50,519 nucleotides of DNA from Candidatus Thorarchaeota archaeon (GTDB lineage: Archaea > Asgardarchaeota > Thorarchaeia > Thorarchaeales > Thorarchaeaceae): positions 1-50,519 of the forward strand of contig JAEORG010000271.1 of assembly GCA_016841005.1 (NCBI GenBank). The letters are read 5' to 3'. A program made the position numbers and the translations under genes. Within the stretch, counting starts at the first letter, position 1, and every line of letters begins with the position of its first letter. Shown here one piece after another: positions 1-8,315 of this stretch. The notes under the pieces are model-generated. The model made no database searches and was not told where the DNA came from. It saw only the letters and a program-made list of their open reading frames with translations.

Positions 1-215
1 CTCCCTTGCTCAGGGTCATTAGCAAACATTCTATCAGGGTGTGAACCTTCTAAAATTGCTAATCGTTTTGCAAGTGTTGGCTTTGAGGTCTTTGTCCTCT
101 TCGCAAGCCAGTCCAATGTTGCTAGCGGACTTTCCTGAATTGCAATTAGCAATTTCAGATAGTCTCGAGTTATTCCTCTGAATTTATCCAACTCCTTTTG
201 CTGTTCACGATTCAA
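1..215 (-). CDS. Winged-helix DNA-binding protein, N-terminal part (runs off the window)
   Basis: The reverse strand is open from a TTG codon at 215 to the window edge and encodes about 71 residues. They form a small helical domain containing LLIAIQESPLATLDWLAKRT followed by SKPTLAKRLAILE, which has the helix-turn-recognition-helix look of a MarR/ArsR-type winged helix. A stop lies just upstream in frame, so TTG is the only usable common start. It lies 5 bases after the stop of the secreted-protein gene at 221-754, so the two are probably co-transcribed. There is no clear ribosome site, and coupling to the upstream gene is likely. The rest of the protein, and so any sensor domain, is outside the window. 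The HTH call is by eye. Confidence 0.6.
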   Translation of the reverse strand, partial: MNREQQKELDKFRGITRDYLKLLIAIQESPLATLDWLAKRTKTSKPTLAKRLAILEGSHPDRMFANDPEQG

Positions 216-220
216 TTGGT

Positions 221-754
221 TTACAACTGTTTGATGGTCATATCAATCTCTGGCTCGTCATTCGGAATTCCTGGTGGATCAAATATGATTGTGTCTTCAT
301 CATATCCAATGACGACGTTAATACATTCCGCTTTAACTGTAAAAACATACCATCCTGAGTCCGTTGCATGGTTAATCCATCCCAGAGTTATCCCAACACC
401 ATTCGGTGTCGTGATTTGAAAATTGAATGTGTTCTTTTCTCCTGTTGGCATTATCAACTCCGTTTCAATTTTGATTACATAGTTAACTCCACTATCATCA
501 TTAATGATGTAGTCATCACCATCAGTAATTAGCACTCTAAAACTCGTGACAACATCATCTTCTAGCCCGTCATCATCATAATCTGTATATTCAGCCTGAT
601 CGATTATTACATCAATCTGTACATTTGCGTAGGCCAATAGGTTTGGCTCGGTAGGAGAGACAGACTGCGTATGTAAGGTGGTAAGATTAGAGCTCAAAGT
701 CAGTAATGACAAGAAGAAGGTAGTTAGTAAAAATAACTTGACACCCCTGTTCAT
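221..754 (-). CDS. Small secreted protein of unknown function
   Basis: 177 residues starting at ATG 754. A GTG at 766 gives four more residues, but ATG 754 has GGTGAT four bases upstream. Residues 1-25 form a signal peptide (basic MNRGVK, then a Leu/Thr/Phe-rich core). The mature part looks like one or two beta-sandwich domains and contains an acidic stretch (YTDYDDDGLEDD) resembling a thrombospondin-type-3 or EF-hand-like calcium loop. No membrane anchor is present, so it is exported free or processed. No family is recognised. It sits directly upstream of a winged-helix gene on the same strand. Confidence 0.6.
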   Translation of the reverse strand: MNRGVKLFLLTTFFLSLLTLSSNLTTLHTQSVSPTEPNLLAYANVQIDVIIDQAEYTDYDDDGLEDDVVTSFRVLITDGDDYIINDDSGVNYVIKIETELIMPTGEKNTFNFQITTPNGVGITLGWINHATDSGWYVFTVKAECINVVIGYDEDTIIFDPPGIPNDEPEIDMTIKQL

Positions 755-944
755 CCCTATCACCACTGAAGTTTTGCATCAATTTATATTATAGGTCTTA
801 TGGTAAAATTAGTAAAATAATAAACACTTCTATAACTTTCTTCCCATTTCCTAGTTTCGATATCTTCATAGGAATCGTATACATGAACATCTTAACTTCT
901 TTAGAATATTGAATTATATCAAACTAAAGGTGAGGATTATTGAT

Positions 945-1700
945 ATGACTAATTCTAGAGTGACGATCTATCATGTGAGTGATATCCACGTTGGAGAACC
1001 AGGAGTATCAGTAGTAGAATTAAGAGAGATGTTTGATAAGATTGAGAAATGGTCAAATGATGTGTCCAATCCTCTCCTCCTAATCACAGGTGATATTACA
1101 ACTGAAGGCCTCAGAGAAGAATATGAAGCATTTGCTAAGGCATTTGAAGAGTTCTCAATCCCAAGTGTGATTATCCCAGGGAATCATGATGAGCGCAATT
1201 ACGGTACTGCCATTTTTGAAGAGCTAATTGGTGAAAGATATAGAACCTATGAAGACGAGTTCATAGCTCTCTATGCTGCAGACAGTGCTGAACCTGATAA
1301 TGATGCTGGACATGTTGGTCGAACGCTGTACAATCCAATTCGAGATTTCTTTGCATCAGCCAAGGAGAAGGTGAAAATCTTTGCACTACATCACCATCTT
1401 GTTGCAGTCCCGTTTACTGGAAGGGAATACAACGTCGTTGAGGATGCAGGTGCAATATTAGGGCTACTTGATTCTTCTGCTTGTTCTATTGTGCTGAACG
1501 GACATAGACATGTACCCTGGATGTGGAGATTGAATGATATGGTTCTCTATTCAACTGGTACATTGATGTCTAGAAGAATAAGAGGTGCCTATTCTCAAGT
1601 CCTCTCAACTATTGATATCTATCCTGATGAGGTAGAAGTAACTCTCAAGTATCGGGATGGAACTTCTAAGAAATTTCCAAAAGTACCTATACGAAAATGA
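945..1700 (+). CDS. Metallophosphoesterase (calcineurin-like, Icc/CpdA type)
   Basis: 251 residues, cytoplasmic. All five metallophosphoesterase motifs are visible: D13-x-H15 (SDIH), G49-D50 (TGDI), G79-N-H-D82 (PGNHDE), a histidine cluster at 149-151 and G186-H-R-H189. These residues bind the two catalytic metal ions. Length and motif spacing fit the class III cyclic-nucleotide phosphodiesterase/Icc group, but the substrate cannot be read from sequence; it could be a cyclic nucleotide, a nucleotide sugar or another phosphoester. I start at ATG 945 because AGGTGAGG at 928-935 is ideally spaced. An upstream in-frame start near 909 would add 12 residues without a ribosome site. Confidence 0.88.
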   Translation: MTNSRVTIYHVSDIHVGEPGVSVVELREMFDKIEKWSNDVSNPLLLITGDITTEGLREEYEAFAKAFEEFSIPSVIIPGNHDERNYGTAIFEELIGERYRTYEDEFIALYAADSAEPDNDAGHVGRTLYNPIRDFFASAKEKVKIFALHHHLVAVPFTGREYNVVEDAGAILGLLDSSACSIVLNGHRHVPWMWRLNDMVLYSTGTLMSRRIRGAYSQVLSTIDIYPDEVEVTLKYRDGTSKKFPKVPIRK

Positions 1701-1760
1701 TAGATTATCCATTACAACGGCAGCTTCTTAGGCACCACAGTTTCCCTTCACTCGGTACTC

Positions 1761-2978
1761 ATGAATCCCTTTGAGCGTTATGTCCAACTCTGTGGTGAAA
1801 TCGGACACTTTACAGAGAGTGTCACCGGTTCGAACCTCGTAGATGCATACACCGGGCCTCCTGAATTATCTCCTGAGCGCCAGAAAAAGGATTGTGATGC
1901 CAAGACTTTACTTCATGAGGTGGGGGAGTTACACGACCTGATCTCAGATGAAGCTGAAGATGAAGTGCGGCAACAATATCTCCTTGGGGAGATTGATTCT
2001 TTCTGGACCACCCTTAGATGGTTATCAGGAGTTCCTATGCTTTATTCTGACATAGTTGAAGGTATGTTTAACATTCAAATGAGAGGATTTAGAGAAAGTG
2101 AGATAGATACAGTAGTAGAAGTTCTTGAGGATCAACTTAGTACCCACTCAGGGGATAGTCTTCAAGAGAAGGTGAATCTCTTTAGTAAGGAAGGAGAGGT
2201 AACTGGAAATACACTTAGAGACCTTATTGAAAAAGAACTTCAACAAAAAGCGAATATCATTGGAAACCAATTCAAGGAAAAAATCTTCTCTTTGATGGAG
2301 CGAGAAATTACAGATAATGGTGTAGAGTATCGCTGTGTATCAGATAGACCATGGAGTGGCTACAACTGGTATCAGGGGGGATTCAAATCGCTAAATGAGT
2401 TCAACATCGACCGACCATTTAATCGAGATCAACTGGCTTCTGCAATCTATCACGAATATGAACACCATGTTTCAAATCTCTGGAAAGAACAATTGTATAT
2501 TGATACAGGGAATGTCGAGCTTTCAATTGTACCGTTACATACAGGAAGGTGTGTCATATCAGAGGGAACAGCTGATACCGCTCGCGATTTTCTCCAAATT
2601 GCGGAACAGGATGAGCGTGCAAGGATATCTAATACGCTCTCCAAAATTCGAAGAATGACAATCATCAATGCGGCTATCATGTTGAACTCAGAGAAGAAAT
2701 CCACTGAAGAAGTAATGGAGTATTTAGTAGCAAGAGGTTTCCGAGAGCCTGGTTCATTTACTCTTTCATTCATTCAACCAAGCCAAAGTGATGGTAGACC
2801 GAATTTCTGGGCTCCCTATATATTCACATATTTCTTTGGACGGCAAGATTTTGTCCTGCCTACTTACGAGAAGGCAACAAATGAAGATCAACTTGCAAGA
2901 TTTTATAGAACCATGTACCTTAATCCCTATTCTGGATCTAGTCTCACTTGGAATCTTGCCTTTGACTGGCTGTTATGA
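1761..2978 (+). CDS. Putative zinc metallopeptidase with HExxH and downstream Glu (gluzincin-like)
   Basis: 405 residues with no signal peptide or membrane span. A zinc-binding motif H231-E-Y-E-H235 is followed 33 residues later by S267-E268-G-T-A-D, the spacing and style of a gluzincin third ligand (compare DUF885 and M32-type enzymes, where HExxH is followed by an EG..A motif). The N-terminal 220 residues are mainly helical and include two His/Glu-rich stretches (LLHEVGELHDL). The exact family is not recognised, so the peptidase assignment rests on the motif pair. The gene starts at ATG 1761, 60 bases after the phosphoesterase, with no evident Shine-Dalgarno. It ends 4 bases before the convergent aminopeptidase gene. 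Confidence 0.6.
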   Translation: MNPFERYVQLCGEIGHFTESVTGSNLVDAYTGPPELSPERQKKDCDAKTLLHEVGELHDLISDEAEDEVRQQYLLGEIDSFWTTLRWLSGVPMLYSDIVEGMFNIQMRGFRESEIDTVVEVLEDQLSTHSGDSLQEKVNLFSKEGEVTGNTLRDLIEKELQQKANIIGNQFKEKIFSLMEREITDNGVEYRCVSDRPWSGYNWYQGGFKSLNEFNIDRPFNRDQLASAIYHEYEHHVSNLWKEQLYIDTGNVELSIVPLHTGRCVISEGTADTARDFLQIAEQDERARISNTLSKIRRMTIINAAIMLNSEKKSTEEVMEYLVARGFREPGSFTLSFIQPSQSDGRPNFWAPYIFTYFFGRQDFVLPTYEKATNEDQLARFYRTMYLNPYSGSSLTWNLAFDWLL

Positions 2979-2982
2979 TATT

Positions 2983-3996
2983 CTACAAACTTAACTTGCC
3001 ATTCTCCATAATCGTCCTTTGGCGACCATCTGAGTATGTAATCCCTACTGTTGGCTTGTCCACAAGGAAATCTTGATGGTTGGCTGAATTATTTGCCACA
3101 ACTCCAGGATAATCCATATTGTTACCAAATGCAACATGAATTGCATTACCAACCTTTTCACTCTCGAGAAACTCTTCTACAATTCTTGCTTTTGGATTCA
3201 GTCCGATGGCGAATTCACCTACATGTTTGGCCATCTCATCGGTTGCTTGGGTTTCTTTAATCAGAGAAAGCGCGCTCTTATCTTCACTTTCAACACTGAT
3301 TACTTTGCCATTTTCGATGATTATAGTCACAGGCGACTTTAATGGACCTACTCCACCAACAGCAAGGTCACAAACCAAAGTACCATTCATAGATGTTTCA
3401 ACAGGCCCAACAAGAACTTCACCTGTTGGAAGATTCATCCACTTCATGTCCTTCCAATTAAGGTAGGTGTCACTAAACCAAGTTCTTCCCTTAACAGAGA
3501 GTGTAAAATCTGATCCACTTGGGGATGTAACATGAACAGTGTCAACTTCCTGTAATATTGCCAGTAATGACCGCGCGTATTTTTGCATTTCCGCATTCTC
3601 ATCTATAGATAATGAGAGCGCTCCTTCTGTTAGCATATCCATTGTTATACCTGGACAATGACCAAGTCGTGAACGTCCCTTTCTTGTTTCTAGGTGGATA
3701 ATGGCAATTCTGAATGGAGTTTCCTTTGCATGGCCTCGAAGAATATTGATGAAGATATCAGGTGTATTTGGCGCATTAATCATTTCGACCAAATGTTTAG
3801 GTGGTGTAACTCTGTAACGATCATTCTCAGTTTCAAGAATAGCCATTCTTGACCACAATCCTAATTCAATCGCACCCTGTACGAATGCATCCGCGACATC
3901 CTTTCGTACATCATCAGCAACGATTAAAATCGATTCCCCAGGTTTTGCTTCTAAAACAGCTTCAAGTGCATTTGCAGCAGCAGTCTTTGGATCCAT
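2983..3996 (-). CDS. M29-family aminopeptidase (AmpS/AmpT-like)
   Basis: 337 residues. Thermophilic M29 aminopeptidases remove N-terminal residues from peptides using a two-metal site. The ligand pattern is visible: E193 in LPTGEV, E261 in GEFAIGLNP, H287 in AIHVAFGNN, and H307 with D309 in NHQDF. The N-terminal AAANALEAVLEAKPGESILIV is the typical opening of the family. I start at ATG 3996 because GAGGA lies about 6 bases upstream and the family begins here; a start at 4032 would add 12 residues. It is about 100 bases downstream of the membrane-protein gene at 4101-5501 on the same strand, separated from it by a strong terminator hairpin, so it likely has its own promoter. Confidence 0.88.
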   Translation of the reverse strand: MDPKTAAANALEAVLEAKPGESILIVADDVRKDVADAFVQGAIELGLWSRMAILETENDRYRVTPPKHLVEMINAPNTPDIFINILRGHAKETPFRIAIIHLETRKGRSRLGHCPGITMDMLTEGALSLSIDENAEMQKYARSLLAILQEVDTVHVTSPSGSDFTLSVKGRTWFSDTYLNWKDMKWMNLPTGEVLVGPVETSMNGTLVCDLAVGGVGPLKSPVTIIIENGKVISVESEDKSALSLIKETQATDEMAKHVGEFAIGLNPKARIVEEFLESEKVGNAIHVAFGNNMDYPGVVANNSANHQDFLVDKPTVGITYSDGRQRTIMENGKLSL

Positions 3997-4069
3997 CTTG
4001 ATTCCTCTCATTATCGCTTGTTGCAACCCCATTTTAGACTCTTCTGATTTAGGTCAAAAAGAAGAAGAG

Positions 4070-4093
4070 GGATGATAGTAAACACTATCATCC
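4070..4093 (-). terminator. Hairpin terminator of the 4101-5501 gene
   Basis: A perfect 10-bp inverted repeat (GGATGATAGT at 4070-4079, ACTATCATCC at 4084-4093) with a 4-base loop lies immediately after the stop of the reverse-strand membrane-protein gene. Read on the reverse strand it is followed by a pyrimidine- and T-rich run, as expected for a stem plus U-tract terminator. Confidence 0.7.
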
Positions 4094-4100
4094 AGATCTC

Positions 4101-5501
4101 TTAATCTAGTGGTTGATTCCTTGCATTGTCATATGCATTCTCTAGTTCTCTACTCATAGCTGAAGGTATTACAGTCTTGCCTGTGATGTCTCCTTCTTTC
4201 CTTCTAATGAACACATAAAGTAGAGTCACATACACGATGTCGAAGGTTCTGAGTATCAGAGTCATTGGTATTGCAGCGAAGACAATAAACACGACCGTCA
4301 CAAGTATGGTCAAGAAAATGTCACCATTTGTAACGAACCATCCTAGCAGTGCTCCTCCTGCAGCAAAGGATATGAATACGAAGAATCCTAGGACTCCAAA
4401 TCCCCATCTTACTGCAGTTTCTTTGATAATAACATCCACGAAGTTATTCTTCACCAAGCCTGCACTTCTTTTTATTCCAGCGGATGCTCCGAGTTCTTCT
4501 GCAACCATTGCTGGGATTGTGAAGTAATTGATATAGAACCATACAATTCCGATTATGCCACTGCCAATATTTGCCGCAGCTTGACCCATGCCACCAACTT
4601 CTCTACCAAGCCTCTGTAGAATTATTCTGATTATGACAATGATTACGCTTAGTATACTTAGGACTATCAGTCCCCCGATGACATTCAGTGCACCCCTTAT
4701 ACCATCACCAAGAGCTGGGTCTTTTCCTCGCATGTAGATGTATACCATTCCAGAAGATGTTGCATATGAGAAATTATAGAAGAAGATTGTTACAAAAAGA
4801 TAGAGTACGATACCGACAGCAAGCGGCCATCCATTCTCCACTGTAATTGTTGCAGTTCCGCTAATATAATCAGTTACAGGAATTCCCATTACATCTAGCA
4901 GGAAGAAAGTAATTGCTCCCCAGAATACTGCTGCGACAAGAGTGAAGATCATTGTGAGAAGTGGAGGTACGAACACTCCTTTCTCATCAAGACAGACTTG
5001 CCCTGTGAGTTTGATAATCTCTCCTGCCCTTTGAACTCTACTTCTAAACACTGTGAACAACAGAACAGTAATGAATAGAGTAAAGATGCCTGGAATCATA
5101 ATGGGCCATGAAGCTGCAAGAATCGCAAAATTAAATCCAGTCAGGACGAATAATATCAAGACACCTGCCCACGCGATGACATTCATGAAGATCGCACCGA
5201 TATATATCAAGGTCCCTCCCAATCTCTTAGCTAATACTGATGCTCCCATCGCGATAAGATAGGTGAATATGATAATTCCGATGAAGAAACCAACAATATA
5301 GAGAATGTTCTCAAGGAAGAATGTTGGAATCGCCAATGCATCCAATGCAGCGATAATTGCTGCTCCATAGAGATCCCATAAGTAACTGAGTGAATAGACC
5401 CCTAATGCAATGAACGCTCCAAAAACAATCACAAGTCCCATGATTGCTCCTGTATGACTTGGATACTCATTTTGTTCGTGATAATTTAACAAATCCGTCA
5501 A
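4101..5501 (-). CDS. Polytopic membrane protein, DUF6159-like
   Basis: 466 residues with about ten to twelve hydrophobic segments and short loops. Around residues 330-360 the sequence FTIPAMVAEELG...IKRSAGLVKNNF resembles the conserved core of DUF6159 membrane proteins, in which a TM helix is followed by an amphipathic IKRSxxL helix. The N-terminal 15 residues and the last 40 are hydrophilic and probably cytoplasmic. No transport-family motif or catalytic residue is visible, so no function is claimed. A perfect hairpin terminator follows directly (4070-4093), so it is probably transcribed alone. The 126 bases upstream are shared with the divergent uspA-like gene. Confidence 0.7.
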   Translation of the reverse strand: MTDLLNYHEQNEYPSHTGAIMGLVIVFGAFIALGVYSLSYLWDLYGAAIIAALDALAIPTFFLENILYIVGFFIGIIIFTYLIAMGASVLAKRLGGTLIYIGAIFMNVIAWAGVLILFVLTGFNFAILAASWPIMIPGIFTLFITVLLFTVFRSRVQRAGEIIKLTGQVCLDEKGVFVPPLLTMIFTLVAAVFWGAITFFLLDVMGIPVTDYISGTATITVENGWPLAVGIVLYLFVTIFFYNFSYATSSGMVYIYMRGKDPALGDGIRGALNVIGGLIVLSILSVIIVIIRIILQRLGREVGGMGQAAANIGSGIIGIVWFYINYFTIPAMVAEELGASAGIKRSAGLVKNNFVDVIIKETAVRWGFGVLGFFVFISFAAGGALLGWFVTNGDIFLTILVTVVFIVFAAIPMTLILRTFDIVYVTLLYVFIRRKEGDITGKTVIPSAMSRELENAYDNARNQPLD

Positions 5502-5597
5502 TAACTATCGACTCCTCCAATAGACGAATCCTAGCAAATGGTTGTATTCATTCAAGTTAAACCTTATCTCTCAAAGCCAGATGTGCCATTTCAGCTC

Positions 5598-5605
5598 TTT
5601 TTTAA
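5598..5605 (+). promoter_or_regulatory. TATA box for a leaderless UspA transcript
   Basis: TTTTTTAA is centred about 26 bases upstream of the ATG at 5628. Archaeal transcription starts roughly 25 bases after the TATA centre, so the mRNA should begin at or next to the start codon. There is no Shine-Dalgarno, which agrees with a leaderless message. Confidence 0.5.
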
Positions 5606-5627
5606 GGAATATTAACAATAGTTTATT

Positions 5628-6101
5628 ATGGAAGATATTCTATATTGTGAACCAGGGAGAATATTCTGCAGCTCACAGAAAGTATTGCTAGCAGTTGATG
5701 GAACTGAGCAAGCTGCAAAAGCTGCTACCGTTGCATACGAGATTGCTGAGATGACTAAGTCTGAGTTGCATATTATTCATGTTATTCCAATTCCAGCTGT
5801 TCATCAAATTTCCATTATGACTGGTGATGACGAGAAAACTATCAAGGAAAAATATGCTGGAAATGGTAGGAAATTACTAGATGGTTATAAAAAAGCGGCA
5901 GAGGAATATGGGATTAAGGTGGAACTTATCCTTGAAGAAGGTCTACCTTCTGAGCGAATTGTTTCGTATGCTAATTCCTCAGGCGTTGATCTTGTTGTTA
6001 TGGGTGCACGAATTGCATCTACTGACAAGAAAAGAAGACCTATTGGTAGTGCTACGGAGAGGGTAATCGAAGGAACTGATTGTCCTGTTTTAGCTGTATA
6101 A
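5628..6101 (+). CDS. Universal stress protein (UspA family)
   Basis: 157 residues, cytoplasmic. It is a single Usp domain: KVLLAVDGTEQAAKA (strand 1 with the conserved Asp), ELHIIHVIP (strand 2), DLVVMGARIAS, and a C-terminal IGSATERVIEGTDCPVLAV. The usual ATP loop is G-2x-G-9x-G(S/T). Here the second glycine is replaced (GARIAS) while the final GSATERV is kept, so nucleotide binding may be altered. There is an unusual N-terminal extension of about 17 residues with two cysteines before the domain. It is probably leaderless (TATA at 5598-5605) and diverges from the membrane-protein gene at 4101-5501. Usp proteins are linked to stress and energy state, but no specific role can be read here. Confidence 0.88.
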   Translation: MEDILYCEPGRIFCSSQKVLLAVDGTEQAAKAATVAYEIAEMTKSELHIIHVIPIPAVHQISIMTGDDEKTIKEKYAGNGRKLLDGYKKAAEEYGIKVELILEEGLPSERIVSYANSSGVDLVVMGARIASTDKKRRPIGSATERVIEGTDCPVLAV

Positions 6102-6126
6102 ACTGAAAAATAGTATTGAGTTGAAG

Positions 6127-6387
6127 CTATTCGTCGCTCAACTCACGAACCATCTTAATGAGATTTCGGATTTTTAGAAGTTCCAAACCTGGAGTTGCAT
6201 ACGATGAAGTGATATCTAAAGCGACTTCCCTTGGTATGCCAGCCCTTAACATCGCTTGATAGAATGTTTTTGCGCTCTTCCTAACTTGGCTTCTAGATTT
6301 TCTAAGGACCCAGAGAAGTTTCGTTAGGATTATTGTACCGCCTTTAATAGATGTCCAAATGATAGACCCTATAGAACGAGCAGTCAT
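6127..6387 (-). CDS. Short helical protein, partner and relative of the next gene upstream
   Basis: 86 residues, basic, helical. Its core KTFYQAMLRAGIPREVALDI matches the core of the 129-residue protein encoded immediately upstream (QFYRKLIEEGIPEPVALEMT): both have FYxxLxxxGIPxxVALxxT, so they are likely paralogues or partners. The N-terminal 28 residues (SIIWTSIKGGTIILTKLLWVL) are hydrophobic enough for membrane association, although a lysine interrupts them. The start ATG shares one base with the upstream stop (TAATG), so translation is coupled. No family is known to me. Similar FY..L...G....A...T motifs occur in small archaeal proteins of unknown role. Confidence 0.65.
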   Translation of the reverse strand: MTARSIGSIIWTSIKGGTIILTKLLWVLRKSRSQVRKSAKTFYQAMLRAGIPREVALDITSSYATPGLELLKIRNLIKMVRELSDE

Positions 6388-6776
6388 TATTCGTCCTCAT
6401 CCTCGTCATCCCATTCGATGACCTTACCTCTCCTTTTCTCAGATGTGATACCTTCAGTAGCCATGCCAATTATTTTTTCAAAGTCAAGTGCTCCAACAAA
6501 TTTCTTTGTCATTTCAAGGGCTACCGGTTCGGGTATACCTTCTTCGATGAGTTTCCTGTAAAACTGACCAACCGCAGCGCCCATATTTCCTGCTGCTTCA
6601 GGACTATAGACAGACCCAATTATTCCGCTTATCAATTTAGGAACTGACTCATTGATTGCACTAAAGAGCTCAGGAAGCGCTTTGGCAATTTCTCTTAGTT
6701 CATCAGCATCATCAGATGCCTTGCTTCTTCTTTTTTCATTATTATCGTTTGATTCATCACTCAATGTGTTTTTCAC
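6387..6776 (-). CDS. Acidic helical protein with an FYxxL-GIP-VAL motif
   Basis: 129 residues starting at GTG 6776. It has a hydrophilic N-terminal 25 residues, a helical middle (ELREIAKALPELFSAINESV), the FYRKLIEEGIPEPVALEMTKKF motif near residues 72-94, and a very acidic tail (IEWDDEDEDE). It has no signal peptide and no catalytic residues, so an adaptor or regulatory protein seems more likely than an enzyme. It is the first gene of a two-gene operon with 6127-6387 through a TAATG overlap. A TATA-like TCTATATT lies about 30 bases upstream on the reverse strand, just after the terminator of the M20 gene, so the transcript may have a very short leader. Confidence 0.65.
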   Translation of the reverse strand: MKNTLSDESNDNNEKRRSKASDDADELREIAKALPELFSAINESVPKLISGIIGSVYSPEAAGNMGAAVGQFYRKLIEEGIPEPVALEMTKKFVGALDFEKIIGMATEGITSEKRRGKVIEWDDEDEDE

Positions 6777-6807
6777 CGTGATATAGTATGGGTGGTCACT
6801 GAATATA

Positions 6808-6832
6808 GAAAAACTGGTAAAAAGTGACCAGT
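6808..6832 (-). terminator. Hairpin plus T-run terminator of the M20 peptidase gene
   Basis: ACTGGT (6813-6818) and ACCAGT (6827-6832) form a perfect 6-bp stem with an 8-base loop. On the reverse strand the stem is followed by TTTTT. A longer overlapping inverted repeat (GGTCACT at 6794-6800, AGTGACC at 6823-6829) spans the same place and could also be an operator for the next gene downstream. Confidence 0.55.
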
Positions 6833-6860
6833 CTAGGGACTAATACTTGTACATATTGAA

Positions 6861-8195
6861 TTAGGAGAGAAATTGTTTGGCTATCTGATAGTATGCTTTT
6901 GATGTTAGATTAATGGTGCCAATGGCAATCCTTTCGTCATCTCCATGGAAAAGACGTTGGATTGTCTCCATGTTCAGGGTATCGTCATGAAGAGCAAATC
7001 CATATGCTTGAGTACCGAACGCCTCTCTGAAAAGTCTAGAATCTGTTGCTCCGGGTGACATGAAGGGAACAAGAATCGTGTCTGACCCTTTTAGCTCACG
7101 TGTCACATCCTGCATCGTTTCAACTAGCGGACTCTTAACATCACTTGCTGTTCCAGGGTGCATATCACCACCTTCTTCCACGGGTATTTGTTTAATGATT
7201 GCTTCTTTAGCTAAATCTCCTAGCGCTTTTCGAATATGCGAATAGACATATTCCTGGTCTTGGTCTGGGAGAATACGAATATCAAGATACAATGTTGCCT
7301 CTCCAGGAACGACATTGACTTTTGTACCACTCATAGCTAGATTTGGAGATATCGTCATCTGTGTTAAAGCATGAAGGAATCTTGCCATGCCTATGTTGTC
7401 CTTACTCAGCGACTCGAGTACTCTTGATAATGTTGATGTATTCATAGCTAATTTTCTTGCAGCACCATTCATTGGTAAATTCTCTAGAAGAGATTTGACA
7501 AACTGTGTATTGCGAGGAGGTTGATAGTTGGACAGTAATTGGGTTGCCTTTGCCAATTTGATTAGTGCATTATTGCTCTTGTAAGGAGAGCTACCGTGTT
7601 GCTCTTCACCTTTGAATTTAATTTGTGTCCAAGCAATTCCTTTCTCAGCGAACCAGTAAGCCACTCTATTTTCTGTAATTGGTTCTCCCCCCTGCTCAGT
7701 GATAAGATAATCCACTTTGACTTTCTTAGGATGCTGCTCTATCATCCATTTAGCACCAAAAGTTCCCGACGCCTCTTCATCTGCAACAATAAGTAACTTC
7801 AGATCTCCCTTGGGTCTGAATTCTTCCTCAAATAAACGAGCAAAGACAACTGTCTGACATGCTACAATGTATAACATATCAAGCGCCCCACGACCCCAGA
7901 TACAACCATCTTTCTCGATTCCATCGAAGGGTAGTACACTCCAAGTCGTTTCGTCTTCAACAGGTACAACGTCAACATGTGAAGGTCCAAACATCAGACT
8001 AGGTGCCTCTCCAGTTCCTGATATTTCTGCAAATAGATTTCCTCTTTCAGGACCGGATTCAAAAATATCATGAGGAATCCCGAGAGAATCAAGATACTTG
8101 CTTACAACTCTAATATTCCTCATCTCTCCACCAGGTGGATTGACACACTTGTTCCGAATCATATCAATAAGAATGATCTTTGCATCATCTAACAT
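6861..8195 (-). CDS. M20-family metallopeptidase (ArgE/DapE/carboxypeptidase S type)
   Basis: 444 residues, cytoplasmic. M20 enzymes hydrolyse peptide or acyl-amide bonds with two zinc ions. The ligands are visible: H73-V-D75 in GPSHVDVVP, D106 in GRGALDM, E140-E141 (ADEEASGTFGA) and a late His in FHGDDERI near residue 414. The dimerisation lid lies between about residues 190 and 310. The substrate is undecided among dipeptides, acetyl-amino acids and acyl-diaminopimelate-like compounds. The start ATG 8195 has AGGGG six bases upstream. The gene is monocistronic by context, bracketed by terminators at 8230-8254 (preceding gene) and 6808-6832 (its own). Confidence 0.9.
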   Translation of the reverse strand: MLDDAKIILIDMIRNKCVNPPGGEMRNIRVVSKYLDSLGIPHDIFESGPERGNLFAEISGTGEAPSLMFGPSHVDVVPVEDETTWSVLPFDGIEKDGCIWGRGALDMLYIVACQTVVFARLFEEEFRPKGDLKLLIVADEEASGTFGAKWMIEQHPKKVKVDYLITEQGGEPITENRVAYWFAEKGIAWTQIKFKGEEQHGSSPYKSNNALIKLAKATQLLSNYQPPRNTQFVKSLLENLPMNGAARKLAMNTSTLSRVLESLSKDNIGMARFLHALTQMTISPNLAMSGTKVNVVPGEATLYLDIRILPDQDQEYVYSHIRKALGDLAKEAIIKQIPVEEGGDMHPGTASDVKSPLVETMQDVTRELKGSDTILVPFMSPGATDSRLFREAFGTQAYGFALHDDTLNMETIQRLFHGDDERIAIGTINLTSKAYYQIAKQFLS

Positions 8196-8229
8196 TCGTG
8201 TCCCCTAAGTTCAACTTCCGATGGTGACT

Positions 8230-8254
8230 AAAAAGTTCTCTGAGTCCTCTCAGA
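8230..8254 (-). terminator. Hairpin plus T-run terminator of the small membrane-protein gene
   Basis: TCTGAG (8239-8244) pairs with CTCAGA (8249-8254) around a 4-base loop. Read on the reverse strand, the stem is followed within four bases by TTTTT (A-run at 8230-8234). It lies between the 8316-8585 gene and the M20 gene. A second inverted repeat (AGTCCTC at 8243-8249, GAGGACT at 8273-8279) overlaps it. Confidence 0.55.
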
Positions 8255-8315
8255 TAGCTTGAGTATTGATTTGAGGACTGATGGGTATGTTGAGAGCGTA
8301 GTCATAGATGGAGAA

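Noticed and set aside
1827..1840. tRNA T-loop-like GGTTCGAAC
   Set aside because: It lies within the 1761-2978 coding sequence and no acceptor or anticodon stem can be built around it.
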